A stretch of 14,423 bases of DNA from an uncultured Eggerthellaceae bacterium (GCA_934623455.1 CAKTVK010000053.1:1-14423); one strand, 5' to 3'. Positions 1-7,049 are shown, counted from the first letter of the stretch. Translations and numbers: made by a program. Notes: generated by a model not told the origin, from the letters alone.

Positions 1-19
1 GATAGCAGCGTTTTCTAAG

Positions 20-811
20 ATGCCTTTCATGTTACAGACAGAGTGCACATATCAGGAGAAGTCGAAGGCACCTAAGAGCGCCTCGATTTCTTTTGCATGC
101 GCGCAGCTCAAAGACGTGGCCCTTGAACTTGCCTGGCCCACCCGCTGCGCGATATGCGATGCGCCAGGCGCTCTGGTCTGCGACACCTGCAGACAAGCCT
201 TGCGGTTTTGGGACCCTTGGCTTGCCTGCGCAACGTGCGGCGCGCCCTTCGGGTTCAGGCAATGCTGCGAATGCAATTCTTTCACGCGTGCCCGCCGCGG
301 ACAAACGGAAGAGCCGCTGTTTTGTTCAAGCGCCGTGCTGTTCAGCGAAGAAAGCGGCTCAATCATCCGCTGCTACAAAGATGCGGGAGAACAACGCCTT
401 GCTTCGTTCATGGTTGACGCCATGCAACATGCTCTTTCCCTGGAAAAATGGAAGTCCTTCGATGCGGTAACGTTTATCCCCGACTCATACGACGCCTACC
501 TGCGGCGCGGCTTTGATCATATGGAGGCAATCGCGCGCAAGATTGCCCGCGCTACCGATTTGCCATTCCTGTTCGCTTTTGAGCGGCCACAAGCCCAAGA
601 CCAGCGAAAACTCTCGCAAAAAGAGCGCTGGAACAACATCGATAGCGCGTTTAACCTGCGTCTTTCGCAACAGGCACTCAGTCTGCCCAAGCGCATACTA
701 ATTATTGATGACGTAATGACCACCGGTGCCACACTTCGCGCGGCAGCGCACGCGCTTGAAAAGAAAGGGGCCGCCCATGTTGAGGGGCTAACGTTTGCCC
801 GCGTTGTTTGA
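20..811 (+). CDS. comF: ComF family phosphoribosyltransferase-like protein
   Basis: ComF-like proteins combine an N-terminal zinc-ribbon-like cysteine region with a C-terminal type I phosphoribosyltransferase domain; they are linked to DNA uptake in competent bacteria, but their reaction is unproven. Here CxxC pairs are seen at C43/C46 and C54/C57, with a second cluster at C70/C73 and C82-C85. The family segment RRGFDHMEAIAR is at about 162-173 and QRKLSQKERWNN at about 195-206. The PRPP-binding motif ILIIDDVMTTGATL is at 226-239. Length (263 aa) is slightly above the usual 220-250 because the first 32 residues precede the family's normal start. No Shine-Dalgarno is evident before ATG 20 or ATG 29; an in-frame GTG at 116 (residue 33) would give the typical VALELAWPTRC beginning, so the true start is uncertain. 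Bases 1-18 end in an in-frame TAA (DSSVF*), which may be the tail of an upstream gene. Family call is firm; function is inferred. Confidence 0.85.
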   Translation: MPFMLQTECTYQEKSKAPKSASISFACAQLKDVALELAWPTRCAICDAPGALVCDTCRQALRFWDPWLACATCGAPFGFRQCCECNSFTRARRGQTEEPLFCSSAVLFSEESGSIIRCYKDAGEQRLASFMVDAMQHALSLEKWKSFDAVTFIPDSYDAYLRRGFDHMEAIARKIARATDLPFLFAFERPQAQDQRKLSQKERWNNIDSAFNLRLSQQALSLPKRILIIDDVMTTGATLRAAAHALEKKGAAHVEGLTFARVV

Positions 812-1051
812 TGTTGCTGCACCCGGGTAGCAGCGCGCATTCGCAATACAGCACCGTCGCACGCAAGGACACCGCACAGCACGGCACGGCGGTGCGCGGT
901 GCCACCCGGCGAGCGCTTGCCCAGAGTCCCAGCAGCCCTTGCCTGGCATCGCAACGCGCTCTTGCTGCAATCTACCAACCTCTTCCCCGCGAAGGCAGCT
1001 GCTCTACGCTACAATGGAAGCATATGCGAAAAAACAACGGAAAGGTGCCCT

Positions 1052-1735
1052 ATGGACGCGTATAAGCAAGAGTTCATTGAGTTTATGGTTCAAAGCGACG
1101 TATTGAAGTTTGGCGACTTCACTCTGAAAAGCGGACGTAAATCGCCGTTTTTCATGAACGCGGGCGCTTATGTAACAGGCGAACAGCTTCTGAAGCTGGG
1201 GCGTTATTACGCGCAAGCCATCGAGAAGACGTACGACCTGGACTTCGACGTGGTATTCGGACCTGCTTACAAAGGCATTCCGCTGTCGGTTATTACCGCT
1301 ATTGGCCTGCACGAGCTGTACGGCAAGGAAGTTCGCTACTGCTCGAACCGAAAGGAAGCAAAAGACCACGGCGCCGATGCGGGCATGCTTTTAGGCAGCG
1401 ATTTGCACGACGGCGACCGCGTGATTATCGTGGAAGACGTTACCACGTCGGGCAAATCCATTGATGAGACGTATCCCATTCTGAAGGCTGCTGCCGATGT
1501 TGAGGTAAAAGGCCTGATGGTGTCTTTGAACCGCATGGAAGTTGGCAAGGGCGGCGTAAAATACGCACTGGAAGAAGTTTCCGAGAAATACGGCTTCCCC
1601 ACTGCTGCCATTGTAGATATGGCCGAAGTCACCGAGTACCTGTATAACAAAGAGTGCTGCGGCCGCGTGGTCATCAACGATGAAATCAAGACCGCAATCG
1701 ACGAGTACTACAAGATCTACGGCGCGAAAGCCTAG
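1052..1735 (+). CDS. pyrE: Orotate phosphoribosyltransferase
   Basis: Transfers the phosphoribosyl group of PRPP to orotate, giving orotidine 5'-monophosphate in cytosolic de novo pyrimidine synthesis. The 227-aa product starts MDAYKQEFIEFMV and carries FTLKSGRKSPFFMNAG (about 23-38), FGPAYKGIPL (69-78), the flexible catalytic loop KEAKDHG (101-107) and the PRPP loop VIIVEDVTTSGKS (124-136). ATG 1052 is chosen because it follows a GGAAAGG ribosome site at 1039-1045 and matches the family N-terminus; the longer open frame back to 899 adds unrelated residues. It sits 240 bp after the comF-like gene, so it probably has its own promoter; TACAAT at 1010-1015 is a possible -10 but no convincing -35 is seen. 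It ends just before a perfect hairpin. Length is normal for the family. High confidence. Confidence 0.96.
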   Translation: MDAYKQEFIEFMVQSDVLKFGDFTLKSGRKSPFFMNAGAYVTGEQLLKLGRYYAQAIEKTYDLDFDVVFGPAYKGIPLSVITAIGLHELYGKEVRYCSNRKEAKDHGADAGMLLGSDLHDGDRVIIVEDVTTSGKSIDETYPILKAAADVEVKGLMVSLNRMEVGKGGVKYALEEVSEKYGFPTAAIVDMAEVTEYLYNKECCGRVVINDEIKTAIDEYYKIYGAKA

Positions 1736-1749
1736 TTTTTACTTACTAA

Positions 1750-1784
1750 AGCTTGGTGCTCGAATCAAAATCGAGCACCAAGCT
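1750..1784. terminator. Bidirectional hairpin between pyrE and malic enzyme
   Basis: Perfect 14-bp stem: AGCTTGGTGCTCGA (1750-1763) pairs with TCGAGCACCAAGCT (1771-1784) around a 7-nt loop. It lies 14 bp after the pyrE stop and 25 bp after the malic enzyme stop on the other strand, so it can serve both convergent genes. The plus-strand tail has no long T-run; the minus-strand tail (TTTAGTAAG) is modestly T-rich, so efficiency is uncertain. Confidence 0.75.
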
Positions 1785-1809
1785 CATTAAAACCGCAGGA
1801 CAGCGCAAC

Positions 1810-2988
1810 TTAGAGTTGCTTTGCGGAACCCGTACGACGAGCTGCTTCGGCAACAGCGGCAGCAACCGTGTCGGCCACGCGCATATCCAGCGCCGAAGGA
1901 ATGATGTACTCGGGCTTCAGCTCTTCATCGGAAACCAAGCCGGCAATGGCATACGCAGCGGCAAGCTTCATATCGTAATTGATATCGCGGGCATGAGCAT
2001 CCAAGGCACCGCGGAAGATACCCGGGAATGCCAGCACGTTGTTGATCTGGTTCGGCATATCGGAGCGACCCGTGCCCATAACCTTCACGCCAGCGGCAAT
2101 GGCGTCATCGTACATAATCTCGGGCTCGGGATTTGCCATAGCAAACACAATCGGGTCGGCTGTCATGGTCGCAATCATCTCGGGCTTCAAAACGCCTGCA
2201 GACGAAACGCCCACAAACACATCGGCTCCCTGCAGCGCACGCGCCAGATCGCCTTCGATGTTCTCGGGGTTCGTGATATCGCACAAATCCTTCTTGTAAC
2301 CTTCCGTGCAGCCCTTGCGACCGTGATGCAGAATGCCATTGCGGTCAACGGCAATAACGTTCTTCACGCCCGCCGTAAGCATCATCTTGATAATGGCTGT
2401 ACCTGCAGCGCCCGGTCCGCTCAGCACCACCTTGATATCGGCAATGTCCTTACCCACAACTTTCAGCGCATTCAGCAAAGCAGCGGTAACAACAATGGCG
2501 GTTCCGTGCTGGTCATCGTGGAAAACAGGAATATCAAGCTCCGCCTCAAGGCGCTGTTCGATCTCAAAGCAACGCGGCGAACCGATGTCTTCCAAATTCA
2601 CGCCACCGAATACCGGCGCGATAAGCTTCACGGCATGGATGATTTCTTCGGTATCCTGCGTGTCCAGACAAATCGGGAACGCATCAACGTTACCAAAACG
2701 TTTGAACAGAACAGACTTGCCCTCCATAACGGGCATGGCCGCAGCGGCACCGATATTACCCAGGCCCAAAACAGCGCTGCCGTCGGAAACAACAGCAACA
2801 AGGTTGCCCTTGGCAGTGTATTTATACGCGTTATTTGCATCGTTATGAATCTCCACGCACGGCTGGGCAACGCCAGGAGTGTACGCAACGCTCATGTCGT
2901 CAGCTGTCTCGACCGGAACCTTGCTGGCAACCGAAACCTTGCCATGATGCTGCTCGTGCAGTTTCAGTGCCTCGGCATAGTAATCCAT
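1810..2988 (-). CDS. Malic enzyme (short bacterial type, oxidative decarboxylating malate dehydrogenase)
   Basis: Converts malate to pyruvate and CO2 with reduction of NAD(P) in the cytosol. The 392-aa product shows YTPGVAQPC (36-44, substrate-side Tyr36), SDGSAVLGLGNIG (68-80), MEGKSVLFKRFGNVDAFPIC (88-107, catalytic Lys91), GGVNLEDI (128-135, metal ligands E133/D134), FHDDQHGTA (156-164) and the Rossmann loop GPGAAG (191-196). An Asp at 215 (AVDRNG), at the end of the second strand of the Rossmann fold, hints at NAD rather than NADP preference, but this is inference. The start at 2988 is chosen because a strong AAGGAGAGG site (2994-3002) sits 5 nt upstream; the open frame extends to 3132, but that extra 48-residue segment reads through the leader. 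The short form lacks the C-terminal phosphotransacetylase-like domain of MaeB enzymes. Its leader contains a hexanucleotide repeat. It stands alone as a single-gene unit. Confidence 0.95.
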   Translation of the reverse strand: MDYYAEALKLHEQHHGKVSVASKVPVETADDMSVAYTPGVAQPCVEIHNDANNAYKYTAKGNLVAVVSDGSAVLGLGNIGAAAAMPVMEGKSVLFKRFGNVDAFPICLDTQDTEEIIHAVKLIAPVFGGVNLEDIGSPRCFEIEQRLEAELDIPVFHDDQHGTAIVVTAALLNALKVVGKDIADIKVVLSGPGAAGTAIIKMMLTAGVKNVIAVDRNGILHHGRKGCTEGYKKDLCDITNPENIEGDLARALQGADVFVGVSSAGVLKPEMIATMTADPIVFAMANPEPEIMYDDAIAAGVKVMGTGRSDMPNQINNVLAFPGIFRGALDAHARDINYDMKLAAAYAIAGLVSDEELKPEYIIPSALDMRVADTVAAAVAEAARRTGSAKQL

Positions 2989-3000
2989 GAAAACCTCTCC

Positions 3001-3018
3001 TTGTACTTGTACTTGTAC
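3001..3018 (-). repeat. Three tandem TTGTAC hexamers abutting the malic enzyme ribosome-binding site
   Basis: TTGTACTTGTACTTGTAC is three exact hexamer copies; on the coding strand it reads GTACAA three times and runs into AAGGAGAGG, sharing the final AA with it. A change in copy number would move the leader in 6-nt steps without touching the coding frame. Confidence 0.9.
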
Positions 3019-3061
3019 CTGATTCCCTTGAATGAGGTACGTCTGCATTGTGCTCTTCCGT

Positions 3062-3067
3062 ATTGTA
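3062..3067 (-). promoter_or_regulatory. Possible -10 element for malic enzyme
   Basis: Minus-strand TACAAT lies 74 bp upstream of the start codon within the 282-bp divergent region shared with the choloylglycine hydrolase gene. No good -35 is found at 16-18 bp, so this is only a candidate. Confidence 0.3.
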
Positions 3068-3174
3068 GGTATCTTTTTCGCGCACGCGAGAAGAAAATCC
3101 AGCTGAACGCGAAATCGACAAGAAAGCAACAATCAGCGATGCCAGTCAACAGAAACGAAACGAATCACGCGCGG

Positions 3175-3203
3175 TTGCAACACGCGCACAAAAACGGTAT
3201 ACG
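3175..3203 (+). promoter_or_regulatory. Putative sigma-70-type promoter of the choloylglycine hydrolase gene
   Basis: TTGCAA (3175-3180), a 17-bp spacer, then TATACG (3198-3203). Each hexamer matches 4 of 6 consensus bases at ideal spacing. Transcription would start near 3210, about 60 nt before the ATG. Confidence 0.45.
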
Positions 3204-3270
3204 GTAGAAGAATCATCACGCAAGCAAGCATTGCGAAGAACACCGTGAACACAAGAGAAGGAGGCATGCC

Positions 3271-4278
3271 ATGTGCACATCAATTGCATTTAACGGAGCA
3301 TCGGGAGCATTGTATTTCGGACGAAACCTTGACTGGGAAAGCGGATTTGGCGAAGTCCCCGTGTTTGCGCCCCGAAACTGGAACTGCACCTGGGCTTTTA
3401 ATGGCGATTTATCCAGCCACGGCACACCAGCAGCAGCACAGGAAACGCAGGATGCCTTGACGCACGCAGACGCGCCGCATGCCGTGCTGGGAATCGGAAT
3501 TGCCGCACAGGATACGCCGCTGTACTTCGATTGCATGAATGAGGCCGGCTTGGCCATGGGCGGCTTGCTGTTTGCCGGCTTCGCGCAATACGAACCGGCC
3601 CCCGTAGACGGAAAGATCAACATCGCATCATACGAATTCCCCCTGTGGGTCACGCGCAACTTCTCCACCGTTGACCAGGTGCTTGAAGTGCTTAGCAAGG
3701 TGGCCATTATCGGTGCGCCCATTGCCGGCATGGACCCCACACCGCTGCATTGGATGATTGCGGACAAGAACCGCTGCATTGTGGTGGAATACACCGAGCG
3801 CGGCATGCAGATTCACAACAACCCGGTCAACGTTTTAGCAAACCAGCCGACATTCGATTGGCACTTGGAAAACCTGCGCTCGTACTACATGGTTGCGCCC
3901 GACGTGCCGCAAGCAGCCCAATGGGGCAACGCGACCCTGGATGCCTATGGAACGGGTGCGGGCATGCGCGCGCTTCCTGGCGATTATTACTCTACGTCGC
4001 GTTTCGTGCGCGCCGCATACTTGAACGCCCACTACCCCGCTGTTGCGTCCGAGCAAGAAAACGTCACGCGCCTGTTCCGCACGCTGCAGGGCGTTTCCAT
4101 GATCGAGGGCGCATCGCGCATGAAGAACGGCAACTTCGAGAAAACCATCTACACCTCGGGTTATTCGACAGAAACGGGAAGCTGCTACTACACCACGTAC
4201 AATGATTTTGCGCTGAAACAGTGCGCTCTGGGCGATTTTGATGCCGAAGGCACTGAGCTTGTCACGGTAGAATTTTAG
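3271..4278 (+). CDS. Choloylglycine hydrolase family protein (bile salt hydrolase-like Ntn amidase)
   Basis: An N-terminal-nucleophile amidase: Met1 is removed so that Cys2 attacks the amide bond of a substrate such as a glycine- or taurine-conjugated bile acid. The 335-aa protein begins MCTSIAFNGASG with Cys2, Arg18 and Asp21 (GRNLDWE) in place. It has the MNEAGLAMGG segment (89-98), Asn191 in ANQPTFDWHLENL (equivalent to the active-site Asn175 of clostridial enzymes) and Arg244 in STSRFVRAAYL (equivalent to Arg228). The exception is the position of Asn82 in classical bile salt hydrolases (GLNF), which here is Leu100 (GLLF), so specificity may be shifted. No signal peptide is seen, so it is probably cytoplasmic. 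A strong AGAAGGAGG (3256-3264) fixes the start. It is a single-gene unit ending at a hairpin. The family is certain; bile salts as substrate are likely but not proven, and penicillin V or other N-acyl amides are alternatives. Confidence 0.92.
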   Translation: MCTSIAFNGASGALYFGRNLDWESGFGEVPVFAPRNWNCTWAFNGDLSSHGTPAAAQETQDALTHADAPHAVLGIGIAAQDTPLYFDCMNEAGLAMGGLLFAGFAQYEPAPVDGKINIASYEFPLWVTRNFSTVDQVLEVLSKVAIIGAPIAGMDPTPLHWMIADKNRCIVVEYTERGMQIHNNPVNVLANQPTFDWHLENLRSYYMVAPDVPQAAQWGNATLDAYGTGAGMRALPGDYYSTSRFVRAAYLNAHYPAVASEQENVTRLFRTLQGVSMIEGASRMKNGNFEKTIYTSGYSTETGSCYYTTYNDFALKQCALGDFDAEGTELVTVEF

Positions 4279-4291
4279 GGTAGCGGCAGGG

Positions 4292-4322
4292 CGACAGGCG
4301 TTAAGCTCTTTAGCGCCTGTCG
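4292..4322. terminator. Hairpin between the choloylglycine hydrolase gene and the cps operon
   Basis: CGACAGGCGTTAA (4292-4304) pairs with TTAGCGCCTGTCG (4310-4322), 13 pairs including one T-G wobble, around the loop GCTCT. It lies 14 bp after the hydrolase stop and 26 bp beyond the end of the convergent cps operon. A short TGTTT follows on the plus strand. It probably acts as a shared terminator. Confidence 0.7.
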
Positions 4323-4347
4323 TGTTTCGACTGCCGTAGGCGCACGT

Positions 4348-4977
4348 CTACTGTCGGCAAAACGTCAACGCGCGCGCGAACGATGCGTAATCGCCTACGC
4401 GGTGCGCATCGCTTGCCACGTAATCAACCAGATCTTCGCGTAGCAAGGCGGAAGCAGTGCGACGACGCGCGTCGAACGCGCCGCCTTCAATAAAGTTGGC
4501 GGAAAGTTGCAGATAGCAGCCCATTTTTTTTAATTCCCGAGCGATTTCGAGATTCTTTTGCACAGCGCGATATCGCTCGGGATGCGCGATGATCACTTGC
4601 AAATCCATGCTCTGCAGCGAATAAATCAGGCGCTGCCAATTCGTAGGCATAGCATCGTCGCTTAACTCCAGCAAGAACAAGTTCGTGTCCCCGAGCGTGA
4701 ACTCGGGGGCACGCTCAATGCCCAGCTCAAAAAGTTTACGCCAATTCACCTCATACCCAAGTTGCAACGAAACCCCCAGGTCGTTGGCATATTTTTCCAT
4801 CTCCGAAAAAGCAGCGCGAATAAGCGAACGATCAAAAGAACTCCAACGGCAATGAGGCGTGCACATAATGGTGTCAATCCCCTGCTTTTTTGCCGCGCGC
4901 AGCATATCGCGCGACTCCGTAACAGAACGCGCGCCGTCATCGACGCCCGGAAGGATATGACAATGTAGATCGAACAC
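4348..4977 (-). CDS. cpsB: CpsB/Wzh-type PHP-domain protein-tyrosine phosphatase
   Basis: A manganese-dependent phosphotyrosine phosphatase of the PHP fold, which in Gram-positive capsule systems dephosphorylates the tyrosine kinase CpsD and so tunes polymer length or export. The 209-aa product starts MFDLHCHILPGVDDGA with the D3-x-H5-x-H7 metal motif. It also has CTPH (His42), GYE (Glu76), AHPERY (His132) and SDAH (Asp190/His192), the full PHP ligand set. It is somewhat shorter than the usual 240-250 aa. The start codon is GTG at 4977, preceded by GAAGGAG about 7 nt upstream. It is the last gene of a cpsC-cpsD-cpsB operon, 42 bp after the kinase, consistent with acting on that kinase. No glycosyltransferase or polymerase lies nearby, so the polysaccharide it regulates must be encoded elsewhere. 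Confidence 0.92.
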   Translation of the reverse strand: MFDLHCHILPGVDDGARSVTESRDMLRAAKKQGIDTIMCTPHCRWSSFDRSLIRAAFSEMEKYANDLGVSLQLGYEVNWRKLFELGIERAPEFTLGDTNLFLLELSDDAMPTNWQRLIYSLQSMDLQVIIAHPERYRAVQKNLEIARELKKMGCYLQLSANFIEGGAFDARRRTASALLREDLVDYVASDAHRVGDYASFARALTFCRQ

Positions 4978-5019
4978 GCACGTGCTCCTTCGTCGTTTTC
5001 CCGCGTGCCAGCAGTGACG

Positions 5020-6060
5020 TTATTTCTTGAACGCACCCGGAGCAAAGGGGTTTTCTGATTTCGCAGCACCACCCGCAGCATTCGCGCCCGCGGCACCAGC
5101 GCCCATTCTTGCGGCACCCGCACCGCCAGCCGCACCAGCGCCCGTCGCAGCCGTTGCGCCCGCAACGCCCAGCTTCTCGGCGGAATGGCTTGCACGCGAC
5201 GAAACACGACGGCTCGCCGGCGCCTGCATTTGCTCCTGCGCCGCATCCACACTTACGCCAACGCGACGCGCCCACTCCACAACGTTATCCTCGTCGAACT
5301 CGCGCCGGCTTGCGGGTGCAGGCGTATCTTGTTCCGAAGCGTCATCGCCCGCTGCGTGCGTACGCTTCTTTTTGATGCGCTTGTTCTCTTCGTTGTAGTA
5401 GTAATAATAGTAGTAATCGTCGTCGCCTTTCTGGGCAAACGTGAGCACCAAGCCCAAAACACGCGCATTCGCGGCATCAAGCTGGGATAGCGCATCCGCA
5501 ACAGCGCGCTTTTTTGCCATGCGCTGACGAACGACCAGTGCCACGCCATCGGCTAACGTAGAGACCACGGCGGCATCCACGAACAGCGACAACGGCGGCG
5601 TATCGATAACCACGTAATCGAACGCGTTGCGCAGCGTGGCCATAAGCGCCGCGAAACGCTTTGTTGACAGCATATCCGAAGGATTCGCTACATTCGGCTC
5701 GCAGTCAAGCAGGTACAAGTTCGGCTGCGCCGTTTGCGTTACGGCGCGTTTCAGCGGAACACGACCCGAAAGAACCGCATAGATGCCCGCGTTCGTGCGC
5801 ATACCCAAAACACGTCCCACGCTGCGGCGACGCATATCACAATCCATAATCAGCGTGCGCTTGCCCGAACGCGCCATGGCCATGGCAAGGGCAATGGCGG
5901 TCGTCGTTTTACCCTCGTCAACGCCCGTGCTGGTAATCACAATGGTCTTTACCGGCTCGTCCACGCTTGCAAAACGGATATTGGCAAGTAGCGTTTCGCT
6001 CTGATGCGAAAGCTCGTTGAGATCTATAGGAAGATACTTCTTCTGGTTCTTCTTCGCCAT
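5020..6060 (-). CDS. cpsD: BY-type tyrosine kinase CpsD/CapB-like, with tyrosine cluster and long Ala/Gly-rich tail
   Basis: A bacterial tyrosine kinase that autophosphorylates on a C-terminal Tyr cluster when bound to its membrane partner (CpsC-like), controlling polysaccharide assembly. In the 346-aa product, Walker A is TSTGVDEGKTTTA (43-55, Lys51), Walker A' is LIMDCDMRRR (70-79) and Walker B is VVIDTPP (150-156). Seven consecutive tyrosines occupy 216-222, just after the kinase core, preceded by acidic KGDDD. Typical CpsD proteins end near this point (about 225-230 aa). This one continues for about 120 residues: a basic patch (NKRIKKKRTH), a mixed charged segment FDEDNVVEWARRVGVSVDAA (255-274), then an Ala/Gly low-complexity tail ending NPFAPGAFKK. 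The gene starts 2 bp after cpsC, with AAGAAGG inside the cpsC end, so translation is probably coupled. Kinase identity is firm; the tail's role is unknown. Confidence 0.94.
   Translation of the reverse strand: MAKKNQKKYLPIDLNELSHQSETLLANIRFASVDEPVKTIVITSTGVDEGKTTTAIALAMAMARSGKRTLIMDCDMRRRSVGRVLGMRTNAGIYAVLSGRVPLKRAVTQTAQPNLYLLDCEPNVANPSDMLSTKRFAALMATLRNAFDYVVIDTPPLSLFVDAAVVSTLADGVALVVRQRMAKKRAVADALSQLDAANARVLGLVLTFAQKGDDDYYYYYYYNEENKRIKKKRTHAAGDDASEQDTPAPASRREFDEDNVVEWARRVGVSVDAAQEQMQAPASRRVSSRASHSAEKLGVAGATAATGAGAAGGAGAARMGAGAAGANAAGGAAKSENPFAPGAFKK
5395..5415 (-). repeat. Seven-codon tyrosine microsatellite in cpsD
   Basis: On the coding strand: TAC TAC TAT TAT TAC TAC TAC, encoding Tyr216-222. 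It is a trinucleotide tract, so slippage would add or remove phosphorylatable tyrosines without shifting the frame. Confidence 0.9.
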
Positions 6061-6062
6061 GG

Positions 6063-6728
6063 CTATTTCACCTTCTTCAGCTCAGGCATGGTGCCTAAAA
6101 CAGGCAGGCCAAACAGTTCTTCGGCTTCTTCGCGCGATTTCACCGTGGTGTTCAGCATGTCCATAAGCACCACAATGGCAACGGCCACAAACAGACCCGC
6201 CAGAAAAGCGACGGCCAGATACATCTTGCGATTAGGGCCACTCGGAATGTCAGACGATGTTGCATCGTCGACAATGTTGACCGCCTTCAGACCCATGGTC
6301 TCCACTGAGCACGAGGCCGTGTTCTTGGCAAATTCATTTGCAACGCGCGCCGCAGCCGCGGGATCGTTCGCCGTAACCGTAAGCGTGATAACGCGGTTCG
6401 TGGTGGCATTCTTAACACCCAGCGTGTAATCCTTCAAATCCTTCATTCCCAGGGCTTTCGCCGTGGCGTTGCGCACTTTAGGCGTGTCGGCAATAACGGC
6501 AATGTCGTTTGCAAGCTGCTGAGACGCCGCCGTATCGGAACTGGTTGCATAGGATTGATCCTGCGAAATTTGCGACTGCGTCAAAACGTAAAGCTGCACT
6601 TCAGAGGTATAAACATCTTCCATAAAACCAAAAGCATAAATGCCCGTTGCCAGCGTAAAAACAACAGGAAGCGCAATGACCAGCGCCAGCCTCTTGCGCA
6701 GAAGCTGCAGGAGTTCAAGTAATGTCAT
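6063..6728 (-). CDS. cpsC: CpsC/Wzz-type chain-length determinant and kinase-activating membrane protein
   Basis: A membrane adaptor of the polysaccharide co-polymerase family that binds and activates the BY-kinase and influences polymer length. The 221-aa product has a first membrane segment at about 14-33, an extracellular region, and a second membrane segment at about 169-191 (YLAVAFLAGLFVAVAIVVLM). The segment before it contains IPSGPNRK, the proline-containing pre-TM motif. A cytoplasmic tail SREEAEELFGLPVLGTMPEL matches the kinase-activator end of Gram-positive CpsC/CapA proteins. The start at 6728 follows GAAAGGG about 10 nt upstream. It is the first gene of the operon, with a good promoter 35-65 bp upstream. 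Length and topology are typical. Confidence 0.93.
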   Translation of the reverse strand: MTLLELLQLLRKRLALVIALPVVFTLATGIYAFGFMEDVYTSEVQLYVLTQSQISQDQSYATSSDTAASQQLANDIAVIADTPKVRNATAKALGMKDLKDYTLGVKNATTNRVITLTVTANDPAAAARVANEFAKNTASCSVETMGLKAVNIVDDATSSDIPSGPNRKMYLAVAFLAGLFVAVAIVVLMDMLNTTVKSREEAEELFGLPVLGTMPELKKVK

Positions 6729-6763
6729 GGAGAAAAAGCCCTTTCGTCAAAATGATAGACGTC

Positions 6764-6792
6764 ATATTATCTGTTCTTCGCACCAGTTTCAA
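6764..6792 (-). promoter_or_regulatory. Putative promoter of the cpsC-cpsD-cpsB operon
   Basis: Minus strand: TTGAAA (6792-6787), a 17-bp spacer, TAATAT (6769-6764). GATAAT overlaps as an alternative -10. TTGAAA matches 5 of 6 of the -35 consensus. The transcript would begin near 6757, leaving about a 30-nt leader. Confidence 0.6.
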
Positions 6793-6881
6793 CCCGTATG
6801 GAACGGCTGGCAGGAAACTGCCGCAAGACAACCCAAAGTCGAATACGAATGGATGCATCTTATACCATTTTTTCGCCGCTC

Positions 6882-6913
6882 TTTCTGGGATTCCTTTCAA
6901 GGGAACCCAGAAA
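6882..6913. repeat. Imperfect inverted repeat in the cps/lipid divergent region
   Basis: TTTCTGGG-A-TTCC (6882-6894) pairs with GGAACCCAGAAA (6902-6913): 12 pairs, one bulged A, 7-nt loop. It lies upstream of both promoters in the 321-bp region between the divergent operons, so it is not placed as a terminator. It could be a regulator site or the remnant of a small insertion. The rest of 6729-7049 holds only the two promoters. Confidence 0.5.
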
Positions 6914-6982
6914 CAGCACGTACTTTTTAAGAATACACCGAGACGCATACAAGATGTACCCAAGAATATGAAAGATCGCAAT

Positions 6983-7010
6983 AGGACAAAAAATCGCTAT
7001 AAGCTATAAT
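6983..7010 (+). promoter_or_regulatory. Putative promoter of the lipid operon
   Basis: AGGACA (6983-6988), a 16-bp spacer, and a perfect TATAAT (7005-7010). Transcription would start near 7017, about 33 nt before the ATG. Confidence 0.65.
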
Positions 7011-7049
7011 GAGGTGCTGCACAGAAACAGGGGGGATTAATACGCAGGC

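Noticed and set aside
812..1051. Possible small gene or regulatory RNA between the comF-like gene and pyrE
   Set aside because: No convincing ribosome site, conserved peptide, attenuator or stable hairpin with a T-run was found in this gap.
1753..3207. 484-codon plus-strand open frame opposite the malic enzyme
   Set aside because: Antisense shadow of a well-supported gene; its peptide is His/Asn/Arg-rich with no recognisable motif, and it begins inside the terminator hairpin.
3245..3460. Alternative upstream start of another frame before the choloylglycine hydrolase
   Set aside because: The hydrolase needs Cys at position 2 after Met removal, and the ATG at 3271 has a strong ribosome site at ideal spacing.
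6715..6981. 88-codon minus-strand open frame upstream of cpsC
   Set aside because: Covers the hairpin and the promoter region and overlaps the cpsC start out of frame; no ribosome site or family resemblance.
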